Source: Prevotella sp. (GTDB lineage Bacteria > Bacteroidota > Bacteroidia > Bacteroidales > Bacteroidaceae). From it: a stretch of DNA of 64,000 nucleotides. Below the pieces are notes generated by a model. It was not told the origin of the DNA. It saw only the letters and a list, made by a program, of their open reading frames with translations, and did no database searches. A program made the position numbers and the translations under genes. Numbering within the stretch: the first letter of the stretch is position 1; every line of letters starts with the position of its first letter. Positions 1 to 7,484 of this stretch are shown in pieces. The stretch covers positions 1 through 64,000 of the forward strand of contig JAJWLX010000015.1 of assembly GCA_021636625.1 (NCBI GenBank), in the 5' to 3' direction.

Positions 1-61
1 AGAGTACCTGTCAAAACTTTTGGAGGGCAGCGCAATTTAATGCGTCTGCCCTGTCCTCACC

Positions 62-646
62 GTGAGCAATCATCCGCCATATATCATTCCTGATTTCTTC
101 AAGCCGAAGACCAAGGAGAAGGAAACACAGATTGTGGAGTATGCCGATTGGGCGATAGGCGACTTTCTGAAGAAGGCAAGCCGGGAGCCTTGGTATAAGA
201 ACACGATATTCGTGATTCAGGCAGACCATGGCAAGCTGGTGGGTAAGAGCGAGGGCGAGTTGCCGCAGTCTTACAACCATATTCCGCTCATCATCTTTGG
301 TCCTGGTGTTCCGCAGCAACAGTATGCGGGCTTGGGCATGCAGGTGGATGTGATGCCTACGCTGTTCGGTCTGATGAATCTGAATTATGAGTACGAGGGC
401 TTCGGCGTGGATCTGCTGAAGCAGCAGCGCCCGATGGTATTCTATTCGGCAGATAATCAGATTGTGGCAAGAGACCATCAGCGTTGCTTCGTCTATAATC
501 CGTCGATGAACCGCAGTTTCTGCTATGATGTGTTGCCGAATGGCAATCTGAAGGAAACGAAGCAGGAGTCTAAGTTCCAGGATTTGAAGAATTATGTCTT
601 CTCGAATATCCAGGCGGCGGAGTATATCGAGCGACATCAGCAATAA
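62..646 (+). CDS. C-terminal part of a sulfatase / LTA synthase-like protein (5' end broken or outside the window)
   Basis: The protein resembles the C-terminal half of membrane LTA synthase-type sulfatases (alkaline phosphatase superfamily), which transfer or hydrolyse phospho- or sulfo-groups outside the cytoplasmic membrane. The first residues match the family motif TVSNHPPYIIP, and the metal-ligand-like motif QADHGK lies near residues 53-58, so the N-terminal membrane and catalytic Thr parts are missing. The frame is closed upstream by TAA at 38-40 and the only local start is GTG 62, which would be an internal position in the family. The short upstream stretch reads plausibly only if the frame shifts near 34 and back near 55, so this may be a decayed gene. 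Its last 80 bp are duplicated at 2884-2964. Confidence 0.6.
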   Translation: MSNHPPYIIPDFFKPKTKEKETQIVEYADWAIGDFLKKASREPWYKNTIFVIQADHGKLVGKSEGELPQSYNHIPLIIFGPGVPQQQYAGLGMQVDVMPTLFGLMNLNYEYEGFGVDLLKQQRPMVFYSADNQIVARDHQRCFVYNPSMNRSFCYDVLPNGNLKETKQESKFQDLKNYVFSNIQAAEYIERHQQ

Positions 647-758
647 AATAGAGGTTGTCAGATTCCTTTCGTCTTCTGTTCTTGGTTCTTGACGATCGAA
701 TTATATATGGAAGGTATATTGATTTGATGCTTAATGTGCTGATTCTCTATGAAGTTAT

Positions 759-799
759 AAAATTATACCCAAAGGTATTATACCCTAGGGTATAATTTT
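759..799. repeat. Clustered TTATACCC half-sites with an 18-bp palindrome
   Basis: TTATACCC occurs at about 763-770 and 778-785 and is followed by its inverse GGGTATAA. This gives the perfect palindrome TTATACCCTAGGGTATAA (778-795) and a 12-bp inverted pair (759-770 / 788-799). It lies in a stretch of about 190 bp between the sulfatase stop and its terminator that is absent from the second copy at 2965. It could be an operator or a small insertion; no gene is seen here. Confidence 0.5.
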
Positions 800-866
800 T
801 GATATTGTAATATTTTTTGTTTCTATTGTATCGGTTGCCATCAGCAATTAAATACGATATTAGCAG

Positions 867-917
867 AAACAGTAATCCCCCACTACGCTTTGGCTGCGTG
901 ATGGGGGATTAACTGTT
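867..917. terminator. Strong hairpin terminator, copy A
   Basis: Long inverted repeat with arms from AAACAGTAATCCCCCA to its near-complement TGGGGGATTAACTGTTT around a short loop. It sits between the sulfatase fragment and the convergent gene ending at 960, so it can stop transcription from both sides. A near-identical copy is at 2981-3032. Confidence 0.75.
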
Positions 918-959
918 TATATAGTTTTTCTTGTTTTATTGAGGTAAGATATTGCAGTA

Positions 960-2729
960 TTATTCTTCCGTTACTTCCTCGCACATTACCATTACTGCTC
1001 CTCGGTAGATAACTACGAGCTTGTGGAGTTTAGTGGTCTTGACCGACTCCTTGACGATGTCGCTATTGGCATAGCGGCAGATTTGGGCAGAGGCTTCCTT
1101 GAAGAGAACTTGCAGCTGCTCATCGGCGGTATTGGTCTTGCAGTATTTCAGTTCGATAATGTAACTGTCCACCATGTCCTTGTAGATGTCGCAGAGCGGA
1201 GAAAGGAAGATGTCGGCATAGCCACCATCGTTGTCTAGCTCTGAGATAGGGCGATAGAACTGGTTCTGGCTGGTCATCGCCAAGGTGAAACCATGCACGA
1301 ATGCTTCTCCCTTTTGCTTGTCACGCTGAGAAGAGTAACGCTTCAGACTGTCGGCGATGAACTCAAAGTATGCCTTGTAGTCACCATGATAAGCTAGTTG
1401 AGCCTCTAGCTTTCCCTTGTTGTAACTATCATAGGTCAAATCATTTTCCTTGTAGGTATCCAAGAGATAGGTATACATCTGGTCGCGCACCACCTCATTA
1501 GGGATAATGAACTTGGTGCTACCATCGTATGTGCCATCTATCGTTACCATGCCGAAATAGAAAAGCAGACTTAGGAAGTTGTCTGGGTCATTGATGCGTT
1601 CGGCAGGGAAATTCTCCACAAGCTTACCTGTGACGAATCCTTGGGTTACCAACTGCTGGATGATGCTGGCATCATGAGCAAACTCCTTGTCATGGCGGAT
1701 AAGCATGCGTACCTTGTCATAGTCGATGCGTACATTGCTCTCCACCATGGAGTCTGGTATGTCATAGTCATTACGGATGTACTTGTCAAGGAAGTTGAGA
1801 ACCATCACGGAGTTATACATCGTCGTCTTTCCATATCTTTTGATGGCAAAGCAATAGTTATCATACCATGGCTTCATCACCTTGATGAGTTCATCCACGC
1901 TGTGATTGAACGGCAATACGCTGGAATAGTAGCCCAGCATATCTCTTACTTCATCCTCTGTGAATCCAGTCATCTCATTGAATTCTGGTGCCAAAGAGTA
2001 ATTGGTGCCGATATTGAATCCGCTTGTCAGGTCGTCCATAGTGACAGGGCTAACGCCTGTTACGAAAACACGTGCAAGGGTGTCGCCTGCAGCTCCTTTG
2101 ATGGTATCAAAGAATTTTCTGAGATATCCTTCGCCATGGGTCTGTGTGCGGTATCTCTGCTCATGCTCCTTGTGTGCGAGAATCTGGTTGGTGAAGTGGT
2201 CGTACTCGTCAATGAAGAGATAAATCTTCTGACCAGATTTTTTGCTTTGGGTGCAAAGATAGTTTAATTGGTTGACGGCATCTTCCTGTTGGTTGAGGCC
2301 TTCCTTGGTACCTTCTGGTAAGAGATGCGAATATACATCCACGAAGTAATTAAACTGCGTCCTGCAATAATTGTCCATGCCATGCTTGTAGTCGTCTAAT
2401 CCGCCTACAATAATGGCAAAGTTGAGATGGATGATGAGATAACTATTATGTTCGGGAGTTGGATTCTCACCAATATAGAGCTTGCCAAAAATTTCATCAA
2501 ACTTGTCTTTCTTGTTGATGTCATAGTAATTTTCAAGCATGGAGAGGGTAAGGCTCTTGCCGAATCGGCGAGGGCGTATATAGAAGAAGTACATATTAGA
2601 GTCTTCTATTTCCTCGATGAAAGGAGTCTTATCTACATAGTAGCAATCCCTTTCAATCACATCCTCAAAATTCTGCATACCATAAGGTATTCGCTTGCGA
2701 TAGATTCGCTTTTTTCTTTCTCTTACCAT
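960..2729 (-). CDS. AAA-ATPase-like protein with C-terminal PD-(D/E)XK nuclease-like domain (DUF1703 type)
   Basis: 589 aa, the usual length for this Bacteroidetes family (AAA-ATPase_like plus PDDEXK_9), whose function is not established. Seen directly: the N-terminal family signature PYGMQNFEDV and YYVDKT; a P-loop-like motif IRPRRFGKSL at residues 51-60; a Walker B-like IYLFIDEYDHF near 169-179; and a C-terminal nuclease-like strand pair, YADIFL followed by SYIIELKYCK, giving D...ExK. No signal peptide is visible, so a cytoplasmic location is likely. The gene is transcribed alone, toward the sulfatase fragment, and is bracketed by direct copies of that gene's 3' end. A paralogue lies at 14716-16440. 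Nuclease activity and a role in defence or in host-element conflict are inference only. Confidence 0.85.
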   Translation of the reverse strand: MVRERKKRIYRKRIPYGMQNFEDVIERDCYYVDKTPFIEEIEDSNMYFFYIRPRRFGKSLTLSMLENYYDINKKDKFDEIFGKLYIGENPTPEHNSYLIIHLNFAIIVGGLDDYKHGMDNYCRTQFNYFVDVYSHLLPEGTKEGLNQQEDAVNQLNYLCTQSKKSGQKIYLFIDEYDHFTNQILAHKEHEQRYRTQTHGEGYLRKFFDTIKGAAGDTLARVFVTGVSPVTMDDLTSGFNIGTNYSLAPEFNEMTGFTEDEVRDMLGYYSSVLPFNHSVDELIKVMKPWYDNYCFAIKRYGKTTMYNSVMVLNFLDKYIRNDYDIPDSMVESNVRIDYDKVRMLIRHDKEFAHDASIIQQLVTQGFVTGKLVENFPAERINDPDNFLSLLFYFGMVTIDGTYDGSTKFIIPNEVVRDQMYTYLLDTYKENDLTYDSYNKGKLEAQLAYHGDYKAYFEFIADSLKRYSSQRDKQKGEAFVHGFTLAMTSQNQFYRPISELDNDGGYADIFLSPLCDIYKDMVDSYIIELKYCKTNTADEQLQVLFKEASAQICRYANSDIVKESVKTTKLHKLVVIYRGAVMVMCEEVTEE

Positions 2730-2758
2730 AGTTCTTTACTTTTTGCAATGACTGAGTA

Positions 2759-2766
2759 CAAAGTTA
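2759..2766 (-). promoter_or_regulatory. Candidate -7 box (TAACTTTG) for the AAA/PD-(D/E)XK gene
   Basis: On the minus strand TAACTTTG lies 30 bp upstream of the start at 2729 and fits the Bacteroidetes TAnnTTTG element. No clear TTTG is found 19-21 bp further up, so support is partial. Confidence 0.4.
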
Positions 2767-2883
2767 CGAAATATTCTTGAAAGTCGATATGTTAGTGGCA
2801 TTTATTTATGAAACTTTATCAAAGATAAGATGCCAGCACTTGGGCTTGCATCTTATTGTTACTTAAAGAATCTGTTCGAGCTA

Positions 2884-2964
2884 GAATCTAAGTTCCAGGA
2901 TTTGAAGAACTATGTGTTCTCGAATACCCAGACAGCGGAGTATATCGAGCGACATCAGCAATAA
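2884..2964 (+). pseudogene. Duplicated 3' end of the sulfatase/LTA synthase-like gene
   Basis: About 80 bp nearly identical to 566-646, in the same orientation and ending in the same codons for ERHQQ and a TAA stop. It is followed directly by a second copy of the hairpin terminator. No start or upstream domain remains. The two copies differ at several scattered bases, so the duplication is not recent. Here the stop and terminator are close together, whereas copy A has about 190 extra bp between them. Confidence 0.8.
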
Positions 2965-2980
2965 AAAGCGATATTATCAG

Positions 2981-3032
2981 AAACAGTAATCCCCCACCAC
3001 GCTATGGCTGCGTGATGGGGGATTAACTGTTT
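2981..3032. terminator. Strong hairpin terminator, copy B
   Basis: Inverted repeat almost identical to 867-917. It lies just downstream of the relic stop and just downstream (minus strand) of the DUF3987 gene ending at 3051, which it probably serves. Confidence 0.7.
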
Positions 3033-3050
3033 TAGGAGATTCTAGATGTT

Positions 3051-4349
3051 TTATGCCGAGAGGGTAAGCTTCTGCCAGATTTCGGTGTCGCCACCGTTCA
3101 GCTTCTTGCAGAGACCACGCTTGGTCCAACGGCTTATCATCTTACGGATGGTTTCACGACTGGCTCCGTCGCCACGTTCACGGCTGGCATCGAAGAGGGT
3201 GAACTGTTTTGGGAGCTGGGCGAAGAGCAGGGTGTTACGGGATTTATAGACAGGGATAGCCTCGTTGTCCTGCTGCTGCTTGTCGAGGCGCAAGCCAAAC
3301 ATCTCCATCTGCATGGCAAGCACGTAGTCGGCTACAGCCTTGGCGAAACGGATGCAGGCATCGGTCTCCTCTCCGGTCTGCTCCAGGATGTGGAAGATGA
3401 CGCCACAACGGAAGCCGATGACGGCGGAGCGGCGACGATACACATCCATCACACGGTCGGCATTCGCCAGGGCGAGCAGTCTCTTTGCTTCGAGCCACTG
3501 GCAGAACTCCTCGCACATACGGGGCAGCTCCATCACGCCGTGACTACGTTCAAGGAGAGTTACCGCCTTGAGGATGTTGGCCTGCTCCTCCTCGGTGTAG
3601 CCGTGGTGCTGGCTGAGGGGTGCGAAGGAGGTATCGGGCATCTTGGCGAGCATCATGCGGGAAGAGGAGCCATCCTCGATGTTATCCTCGGTGAAGAATT
3701 TCTGGAAGATATTCTGGGTGCAGCAGCCTGTGAAGTTGAGCTGGGCGTGGGTTACGCCGCTGGTGGCGGTGATGTAATCCTGACCCACCTCGCTCTGGTC
3801 GAACGCCTTACGGAAGTAGTCGCCGAAGGTTTTCCACACGCTCTTCATCGAACCGAGCTCCTCGCTGAACATATACATGGTATGGCCGTCGGCACAAAGC
3901 TGACGACGCATCAGGGCCGACTTAGAGATGGTATCGCCGATGTGACGGATGCAAGGCTTAGGGTCTATTACGCCCTTCTTGCCCTTGTGCTGCTGGTACC
4001 ATGCCTCCTCCTCACGTGGTTTCTCGTCGTCCTTATCCATCTTCTTTGCCCAGATGCTCTCTATTCTACGACACACGCCCTTGCCCGAAGCCTGTTCGCC
4101 GATGATGATAGACATGAGTGCCATCGGAGTCTCGCTGCCGTCGCAATACTTCGCCTTCAGACCGTCGGCGTAGGTAGCGGCAATAGGGAGGGCAGAGAAG
4201 AGGGCAGGCACGCGAGCCTCTGGGGCTACGCTAGAGAGCGAGTCACGGAGTCCGAGAGGGAGCTGATCTACAGGAAAGTCGTTGAGTGGTTGTGTACTAG
4301 CTTTAGCAGCCAAAAGATTCTCAGAGTTTTGAATGGTTAAATTTTCCAT
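3051..4349 (-). CDS. DUF3987-family P-loop ATPase with C-terminal winged-helix-like tail
   Basis: 432 aa from the ATG at 4349. A longer frame runs to 4430, but a good promoter (4400-4431) lies inside that extension, which decides for the shorter start. Visible motifs are a Walker A-like GEQASGKG at residues 84-91, an acidic MYMFSEELGSM strand near 158-168, and a C-terminal segment (about 365-432) rich in basic residues that resembles a winged helix (RETIRKMISRWTKRGL). DUF3987 proteins are common in Bacteroidetes mobile DNA, often fused to or beside a primase or VirE-like domain; none is present here. A helicase or replication-accessory role is inference. GC-rich codon use differs from the AT-rich flanking DNA. 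Confidence 0.75.
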   Translation of the reverse strand: MENLTIQNSENLLAAKASTQPLNDFPVDQLPLGLRDSLSSVAPEARVPALFSALPIAATYADGLKAKYCDGSETPMALMSIIIGEQASGKGVCRRIESIWAKKMDKDDEKPREEEAWYQQHKGKKGVIDPKPCIRHIGDTISKSALMRRQLCADGHTMYMFSEELGSMKSVWKTFGDYFRKAFDQSEVGQDYITATSGVTHAQLNFTGCCTQNIFQKFFTEDNIEDGSSSRMMLAKMPDTSFAPLSQHHGYTEEEQANILKAVTLLERSHGVMELPRMCEEFCQWLEAKRLLALANADRVMDVYRRRSAVIGFRCGVIFHILEQTGEETDACIRFAKAVADYVLAMQMEMFGLRLDKQQQDNEAIPVYKSRNTLLFAQLPKQFTLFDASRERGDGASRETIRKMISRWTKRGLCKKLNGGDTEIWQKLTLSA

Positions 4350-4399
4350 GCTTTTAGTGTTTAAACAGTTCGGTTGCCGGACTATCCGGTAATCGGGGG

Positions 4400-4431
4400 C
4401 AAAAATACGACATTCTTTTGTAACCGCCAAA
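4400..4431 (-). promoter_or_regulatory. Bacteroidetes promoter of the DUF3987 gene
   Basis: Minus strand: TTTG (4428-4431), a 20-bp spacer, then TATTTTTG (4400-4407), a full match to TTTG-N19-21-TAnnTTTG. It gives a leader of roughly 45 nt before the ATG at 4349. A CCGGACTATCCGG repeat lies in the early transcribed region. Confidence 0.75.
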
Positions 4432-4607
4432 TTTCGGCTGGCGATAAGGTCCCAAATTCAGCAGCCGTTCGGAGCAAATTGTGTTAATAAATGCAACTCG
4501 TAGTTTTGTGGGTGGAGAAGCATAGTATAAGAGGAGTAAAGTCATAGCTTCTCGGATCTCTAGTTTTTGTTTCGATACCTGAACCCTCTTTCTTTCTCAT
4601 AAAAAAT

Positions 4608-4724
4608 AACACGGACAAATTGAATTTGTCCGGACAAATTGTCCGGTTGCTTGTAACTTATTGATTTCCTTTTGGTTATAAGCCTATTGGACAACCATCC
4701 GGACAAATTCAATTTGTCCGTGTT
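4608..4724. repeat. 117-bp island of nested palindromes between two ATPase genes
   Basis: Two 27-bp arms (4608-4634 and 4698-4724) are perfect inverted copies of each other. Each arm contains a palindrome, GGACAAATTNAATTTGTCC (4613-4631 and 4701-4719). A further CCGGACAAATTGTCCGG (4630-4646) and a GGACAACC half-site (about 4689-4696) lie between or next to them. The island sits in the 618-bp gap between the divergent DUF3987 and P-loop ATPase genes and holds no ORF. It may be a multi-site operator, an element end or origin-like site, or a MITE-like insertion. Confidence 0.85.
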
Positions 4725-4830
4725 TTTAAAATCGCCCCGTTCAGCTCTTGATGATATTATCCGTAATCCGTTGATTAATAGTGGTTTTCGTAAAAAGTTG
4801 CTAGTTTTAAACAACTTTGTTTAAAACAAC

Positions 4831-4862
4831 CTTGTTTAATTTGTTTTTTTTTGCTATCTTTG
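4831..4862 (+). promoter_or_regulatory. Candidate promoter of the P-loop ATPase
   Basis: TATCTTTG at 4855-4862 with an imperfect CTTG at 4831-4834 and a 20-bp spacer. The leader would be about 100 nt. The CTTTGCAGAAGA string at the -7 box recurs at about 4924-4935, closer to the gene, suggesting a local duplication. Confidence 0.5.
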
Positions 4863-4967
4863 CAGAAGAAAAGCTGCACTCGGTAATTTGAAAGCAAGCT
4901 TTCATTGCGCTCGTTTGCATTTTCTTTGCAGAAGATTTGCTGTATAGTATAAAATAAGGTAGTGATT

Positions 4968-6122
4968 ATGAGAAAAAGTAAAGAAGCTCCGTTTGTATTC
5001 GGTGTTCGTGTGGAGGGAGATTCCTTCACCGACCGTAGAGAGGAAACAGAACGCCTGAAGGCGAACTTTACGTATGGAGTGAATACGATATTGATTTCAC
5101 CTCGTCGTATGGGTAAGACTTCATTAGTAGATAAGGTGTGTTCGCTCGTAGAAAGCGAGGACATCAGGATAGCTCGTATAGATGCCTTTGGTTGTCGCTC
5201 AGAGAATGATTTTATCAATGCTTTTGCCACAGCTGTGGTTCGGGCTACTTCTTCAAAATGGGAAGAATGGATGGAGAATGCCAAGGTGTTCTTGAGTCGT
5301 TTCGTTCCGAAAATCAGTATTGGGCAAGATCCTTTGACAGATTTCTCTTTGGCTTTGGAGTATAATGCAGGTAACAATACAACAGAAGAGGTTTTGAGAC
5401 TTCCGGAAATGATAGCTCGGTCAAAAGGTTGTCATATAGTAGTCTGTATCGATGAATTTCAGCAGATAGGTGATTTTCCAGATTCCTTGACTTTCCAGAA
5501 GAAACTCCGTAGCGTATGGCAATTACAGAGCCATGTATCTTACTGCCTTTATGGAAGCAAGAAACACATGATGGAACAAATGTTCCAGAATGCCAGTTAC
5601 CCATTTTATCGCTTTGGAGATTTCTTCTATCTGAACAAGATAAGCGAGAAAGACTGGGTGGAGTATATCTGTCAGCGATTCGAATCTACCGGCAAGCATA
5701 TCTCGGAAGAGTTGGCTCGTGAAATCTGTCAGGTAACAGATAGGTATTCTTCTTATGTACAACAGTTGGCATGGTTTGTATGGTTGCGTGTACTGGATGA
5801 TTCTGTAGCTACAGAAGAGGACTTGAAATATGGAATAGACAGGTTGCTGGATGCCAGCGAGCCTTTGTTTATCCAGCAGACCGAAGACCTTTCTGCCTAT
5901 CAGATGAATTTCCTGCATGCCATCACCAATGGAGTACATACCGGTTTCACCCAGACGGCAATATTGGAAACTTATCGCCTGGGTACTGCCGCCAATGTAA
6001 CTCGCCTCAAGAAGTCCTTGATGGTGAAAGATCTGATTACAATACCTGCTCCTAAGCATCTGGAAATGAGTGACCCCATCTTGGCGTTGTGGCTCAAGAG
6101 AAGAGTGTGGAAGTTGACGTAA
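4968..6122 (+). CDS. P-loop ATPase, archaeal-type ATP-binding family (PF01637-like)
   Basis: 384 aa from ATG 4968; a GTG at 4962 is possible, but the ATG is preceded by an AAGG-like site. The N-terminus has the family layout: a short conserved FVFG...FTDRREE segment, Walker A SPRRMGKT at residues 44-51 and Walker B HIVVCIDEFQQIG near 156-168. A helical C-terminal part ends in LALWLKRRVWKLT. These STAND-like ATPases are widespread in archaea and Bacteroidetes with mostly unknown roles, sometimes carrying a C-terminal nuclease (DUF234) that is not evident here. The gene is preceded by the palindromic island and followed by tandem repeats. A decayed copy of its 3' end lies at 6640-6696. A role in genome defence or element maintenance is inference. 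Confidence 0.8.
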   Translation: MRKSKEAPFVFGVRVEGDSFTDRREETERLKANFTYGVNTILISPRRMGKTSLVDKVCSLVESEDIRIARIDAFGCRSENDFINAFATAVVRATSSKWEEWMENAKVFLSRFVPKISIGQDPLTDFSLALEYNAGNNTTEEVLRLPEMIARSKGCHIVVCIDEFQQIGDFPDSLTFQKKLRSVWQLQSHVSYCLYGSKKHMMEQMFQNASYPFYRFGDFFYLNKISEKDWVEYICQRFESTGKHISEELAREICQVTDRYSSYVQQLAWFVWLRVLDDSVATEEDLKYGIDRLLDASEPLFIQQTEDLSAYQMNFLHAITNGVHTGFTQTAILETYRLGTAANVTRLKKSLMVKDLITIPAPKHLEMSDPILALWLKRRVWKLT

Positions 6123-6165
6123 ATTACCCGAGAATTACCCGGGAATTACCCGGGAATTACCCGGG
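6122..6165. repeat. Four tandem 11-bp units, AATTACCCGGG
   Basis: Four head-to-tail copies (the first with one mismatch) begin inside the ATPase stop codon. Each unit contains a CCCGGG palindrome, except the first, which has CCCGAG. Iteron-like spacing of one helical turn is seen; the function is unknown. Confidence 0.8.
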
Positions 6166-6200
6166 AAAATGCTTTAACTGTCTGATAATCATTAGGATAT

Positions 6201-6255
6201 AGTTCGCGTAATTTCACGTAATTTAAAATCAATTACGCGAACTTTTACGTGAAAT
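6201..6255. repeat. Two interleaved inverted repeats (pseudoknot-like order)
   Basis: AGTTCGCGTAATT (6201-6213) pairs with AATTACGCGAACT (6231-6243), and ATTTCACGTAA (6211-6221) pairs with TTACGTGAAAT (6245-6255). The arms come in the order A-B-A'-B', so both pairs cannot form as simple nested hairpins. No ORF is supported here. Confidence 0.75.
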
Positions 6256-6403
6256 ACGGAAGAGTTAAAGGATAAATAAGACAAGACACTGGAATTTGTC
6301 ATCCGCGTTTGGAGAGGAGAAAGTAACTAAGTCGAAGACCATGACACTATAAAAGAGTGCTATTGACGAAAAAACAGAAGGATATTGTGAACTTCTGTTC
6401 CGT

Positions 6404-6590
6404 AAGGTTGCAAGTTCAGGCTCTAATATACCATGCTCAGGCTCAAATATACCAAGTAATATTGCAAGTTCAGGCTCTAAGGTTGCAAGTTTTAGCCCAA
6501 ATATACCAAGTTCAGATTCAAATATACCAAGTAATATTGCAAGTTCACGGCTTAATATTGCAAGTTCATGGCTTAATATTGCAAGCTCTC
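6404..6590. repeat. Degenerate 21-bp tandem repeat with 12-bp partial units
   Basis: About eight units of the form AATATNNCAAGTTCANGCTNT follow each other. Two are preceded by a truncated 12-bp unit, AATATACCAAGT. An 81-codon frame on the plus strand reads 7-residue repeats (LQVxALI), and the minus strand also stays open with an ELAI-type repeat. Neither has a credible start or non-repetitive domain, so coding is doubtful. The lack of unique spacers argues against CRISPR. Confidence 0.75.
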
Positions 6591-6639
6591 AAAAAACTAT
6601 AATCCGCTGTTTTGTGGTAGTCTCATCTAAAAAATGTCC

Positions 6640-6696
6640 CTTGGTATTGCTGCCAATGTAATTCGGCTCAAGAGAAGAGTGTGGAAGGAAGTATAA
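6640..6696 (+). pseudogene. Relic of a P-loop ATPase 3' end
   Basis: In frame this reads GIAANVIRLKRRVWKEV then a stop. That joins two separate parts of the ATPase at 4968-6122: GTAANVTRLK and the final KRRVWKLT. The join falls at a CTCAAGA sequence shared by both sites, as expected for a deletion between short repeats. It is the remnant of a paralogous or duplicated gene copy. Confidence 0.7.
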
Positions 6697-6702
6697 AAGG
6701 AT

Positions 6703-6758
6703 AAAGCCCCTTCTGTATTCCGGGTATATGAAAACCTGGAATGCGGAAGGGGCTTTTT
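6703..6758. terminator. Hairpin terminator
   Basis: AAAGCCCCTTC pairs with GAAGGGGCTTT, with an inner stem ATTCCGGGT / ACCTGGAAT and a T run on the plus strand. An A run before it makes it usable in both directions, including for the minus-strand relics beyond. Confidence 0.8.
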
Positions 6759-6774
6759 GGGAATTTACCTTTTC

Positions 6775-6993
6775 TTATTTAAAGAACCTGTTGAACTGCT
6801 TGATGGCTTTGTCAAACTGCTTAGCTGGCAGACGATAATTCTTCACCGGATTCATGTGAGCATCATAAACATCCAGGGCACCATCGGCTGTCTTTTCCAG
6901 GATGGTGTCGTTGTTGATGATGAAGGCATAGTTCAGATTGCTGCCTACTACATGCCATAGTCTAGGCGTCTTATCTGTCATCATTCTGCCCAT
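6775..6993 (-). pseudogene. Short ORF, possible C-terminal relic of a sulfatase-type protein
   Basis: 72 codons, extended by about nine more upstream without a start. The ADYSMGRMM ... LWHVVGSNLNYAFIINND layout recalls the C-terminal end of alkaline-phosphatase-superfamily sulfatases, where an S-x-G-R segment precedes a display-type strand pair. There is no catalytic region, no clear RBS and a terminator directly after it. It lies downstream of a GT90 relic on the same strand. Assignment is tentative; it could also be a small unknown gene. Confidence 0.35.
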
Positions 6994-7045
6994 CGAATAA
7001 TCGGCAGGATTGTTCTTTCATAATTGATAGAATCCTTTCTAGACA

Positions 7046-7270
7046 TTAATCCTTAGATTTTAACAGAGAAAAATACTTATCCAGAACCATCAGCGAGATG
7101 ATATCCTCACGCTGCTTATCCTTGAATTGCTCTACATATTCGTGAGCGTGGTTGATGATAGCTTGCGCTTCATCAGGATGAGCAGTATAATAGTCCATCT
7201 TTTCCTCAAGATCAGAGAAATCAGGCTTTACTTCTATATAATGATAGTCTGGCTTCAGAGTTCCTTCCAT
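7046..7270 (-). pseudogene. C-terminal relic of a GT90 (CAP10-type) glycosyltransferase
   Basis: The segment ETWFMEGTLKPDYHY followed by IEVKPDFSDLEEK and a helical tail matches the C-terminal end of GT90/CAP10 LPS glycosyltransferases, where the HYI-K-DFSDL stretch lies near the end. The frame continues about seven codons upstream of the ATG before a stop, and the donor-binding body of several hundred residues is absent. It is therefore a truncated gene, consistent with former surface-polysaccharide content here. Confidence 0.6.
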
Positions 7271-7405
7271 AAACCAAGTTTCATAACTTTTTGTTTATGA
7301 AAACGATAATGATGTTATCGGTGCGAAAATACTAAATATACTTTAAACTTGCAAGAGAATAGATAAAAAAACAAGTATCAATGAAGAAAGATAATCTCCC
7401 TAAAA

Positions 7406-7437
7406 TTTGGCTTTTCTGATAGTTTTTCGTAAATTTG
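7406..7437 (+). promoter_or_regulatory. Bacteroidetes promoter of the AlbA_2 gene
   Basis: TTTG (7406-7409), a 20-bp spacer and TAAATTTG (7430-7437) match the consensus fully. The leader is about 40 nt to ATG 7485. Confidence 0.8.
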
Positions 7438-7484
7438 CAGACTGATAGATGCCATATCGGTTTCTAAGCTAAAAGAATAAGAGT

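Noticed and set aside
3390..4340. 316-codon plus-strand ORF
   Set aside because: It is antisense to the DUF3987 gene and explained by its GC-rich codon use.
6404..6590. CRISPR array
   Set aside because: The units are contiguous and degenerate, with no unique spacers and no cas genes.
6357..6602. 81-codon repeat ORF as a gene
   Set aside because: It consists almost only of translated tandem repeat, with no start signal and an equally open opposite strand.
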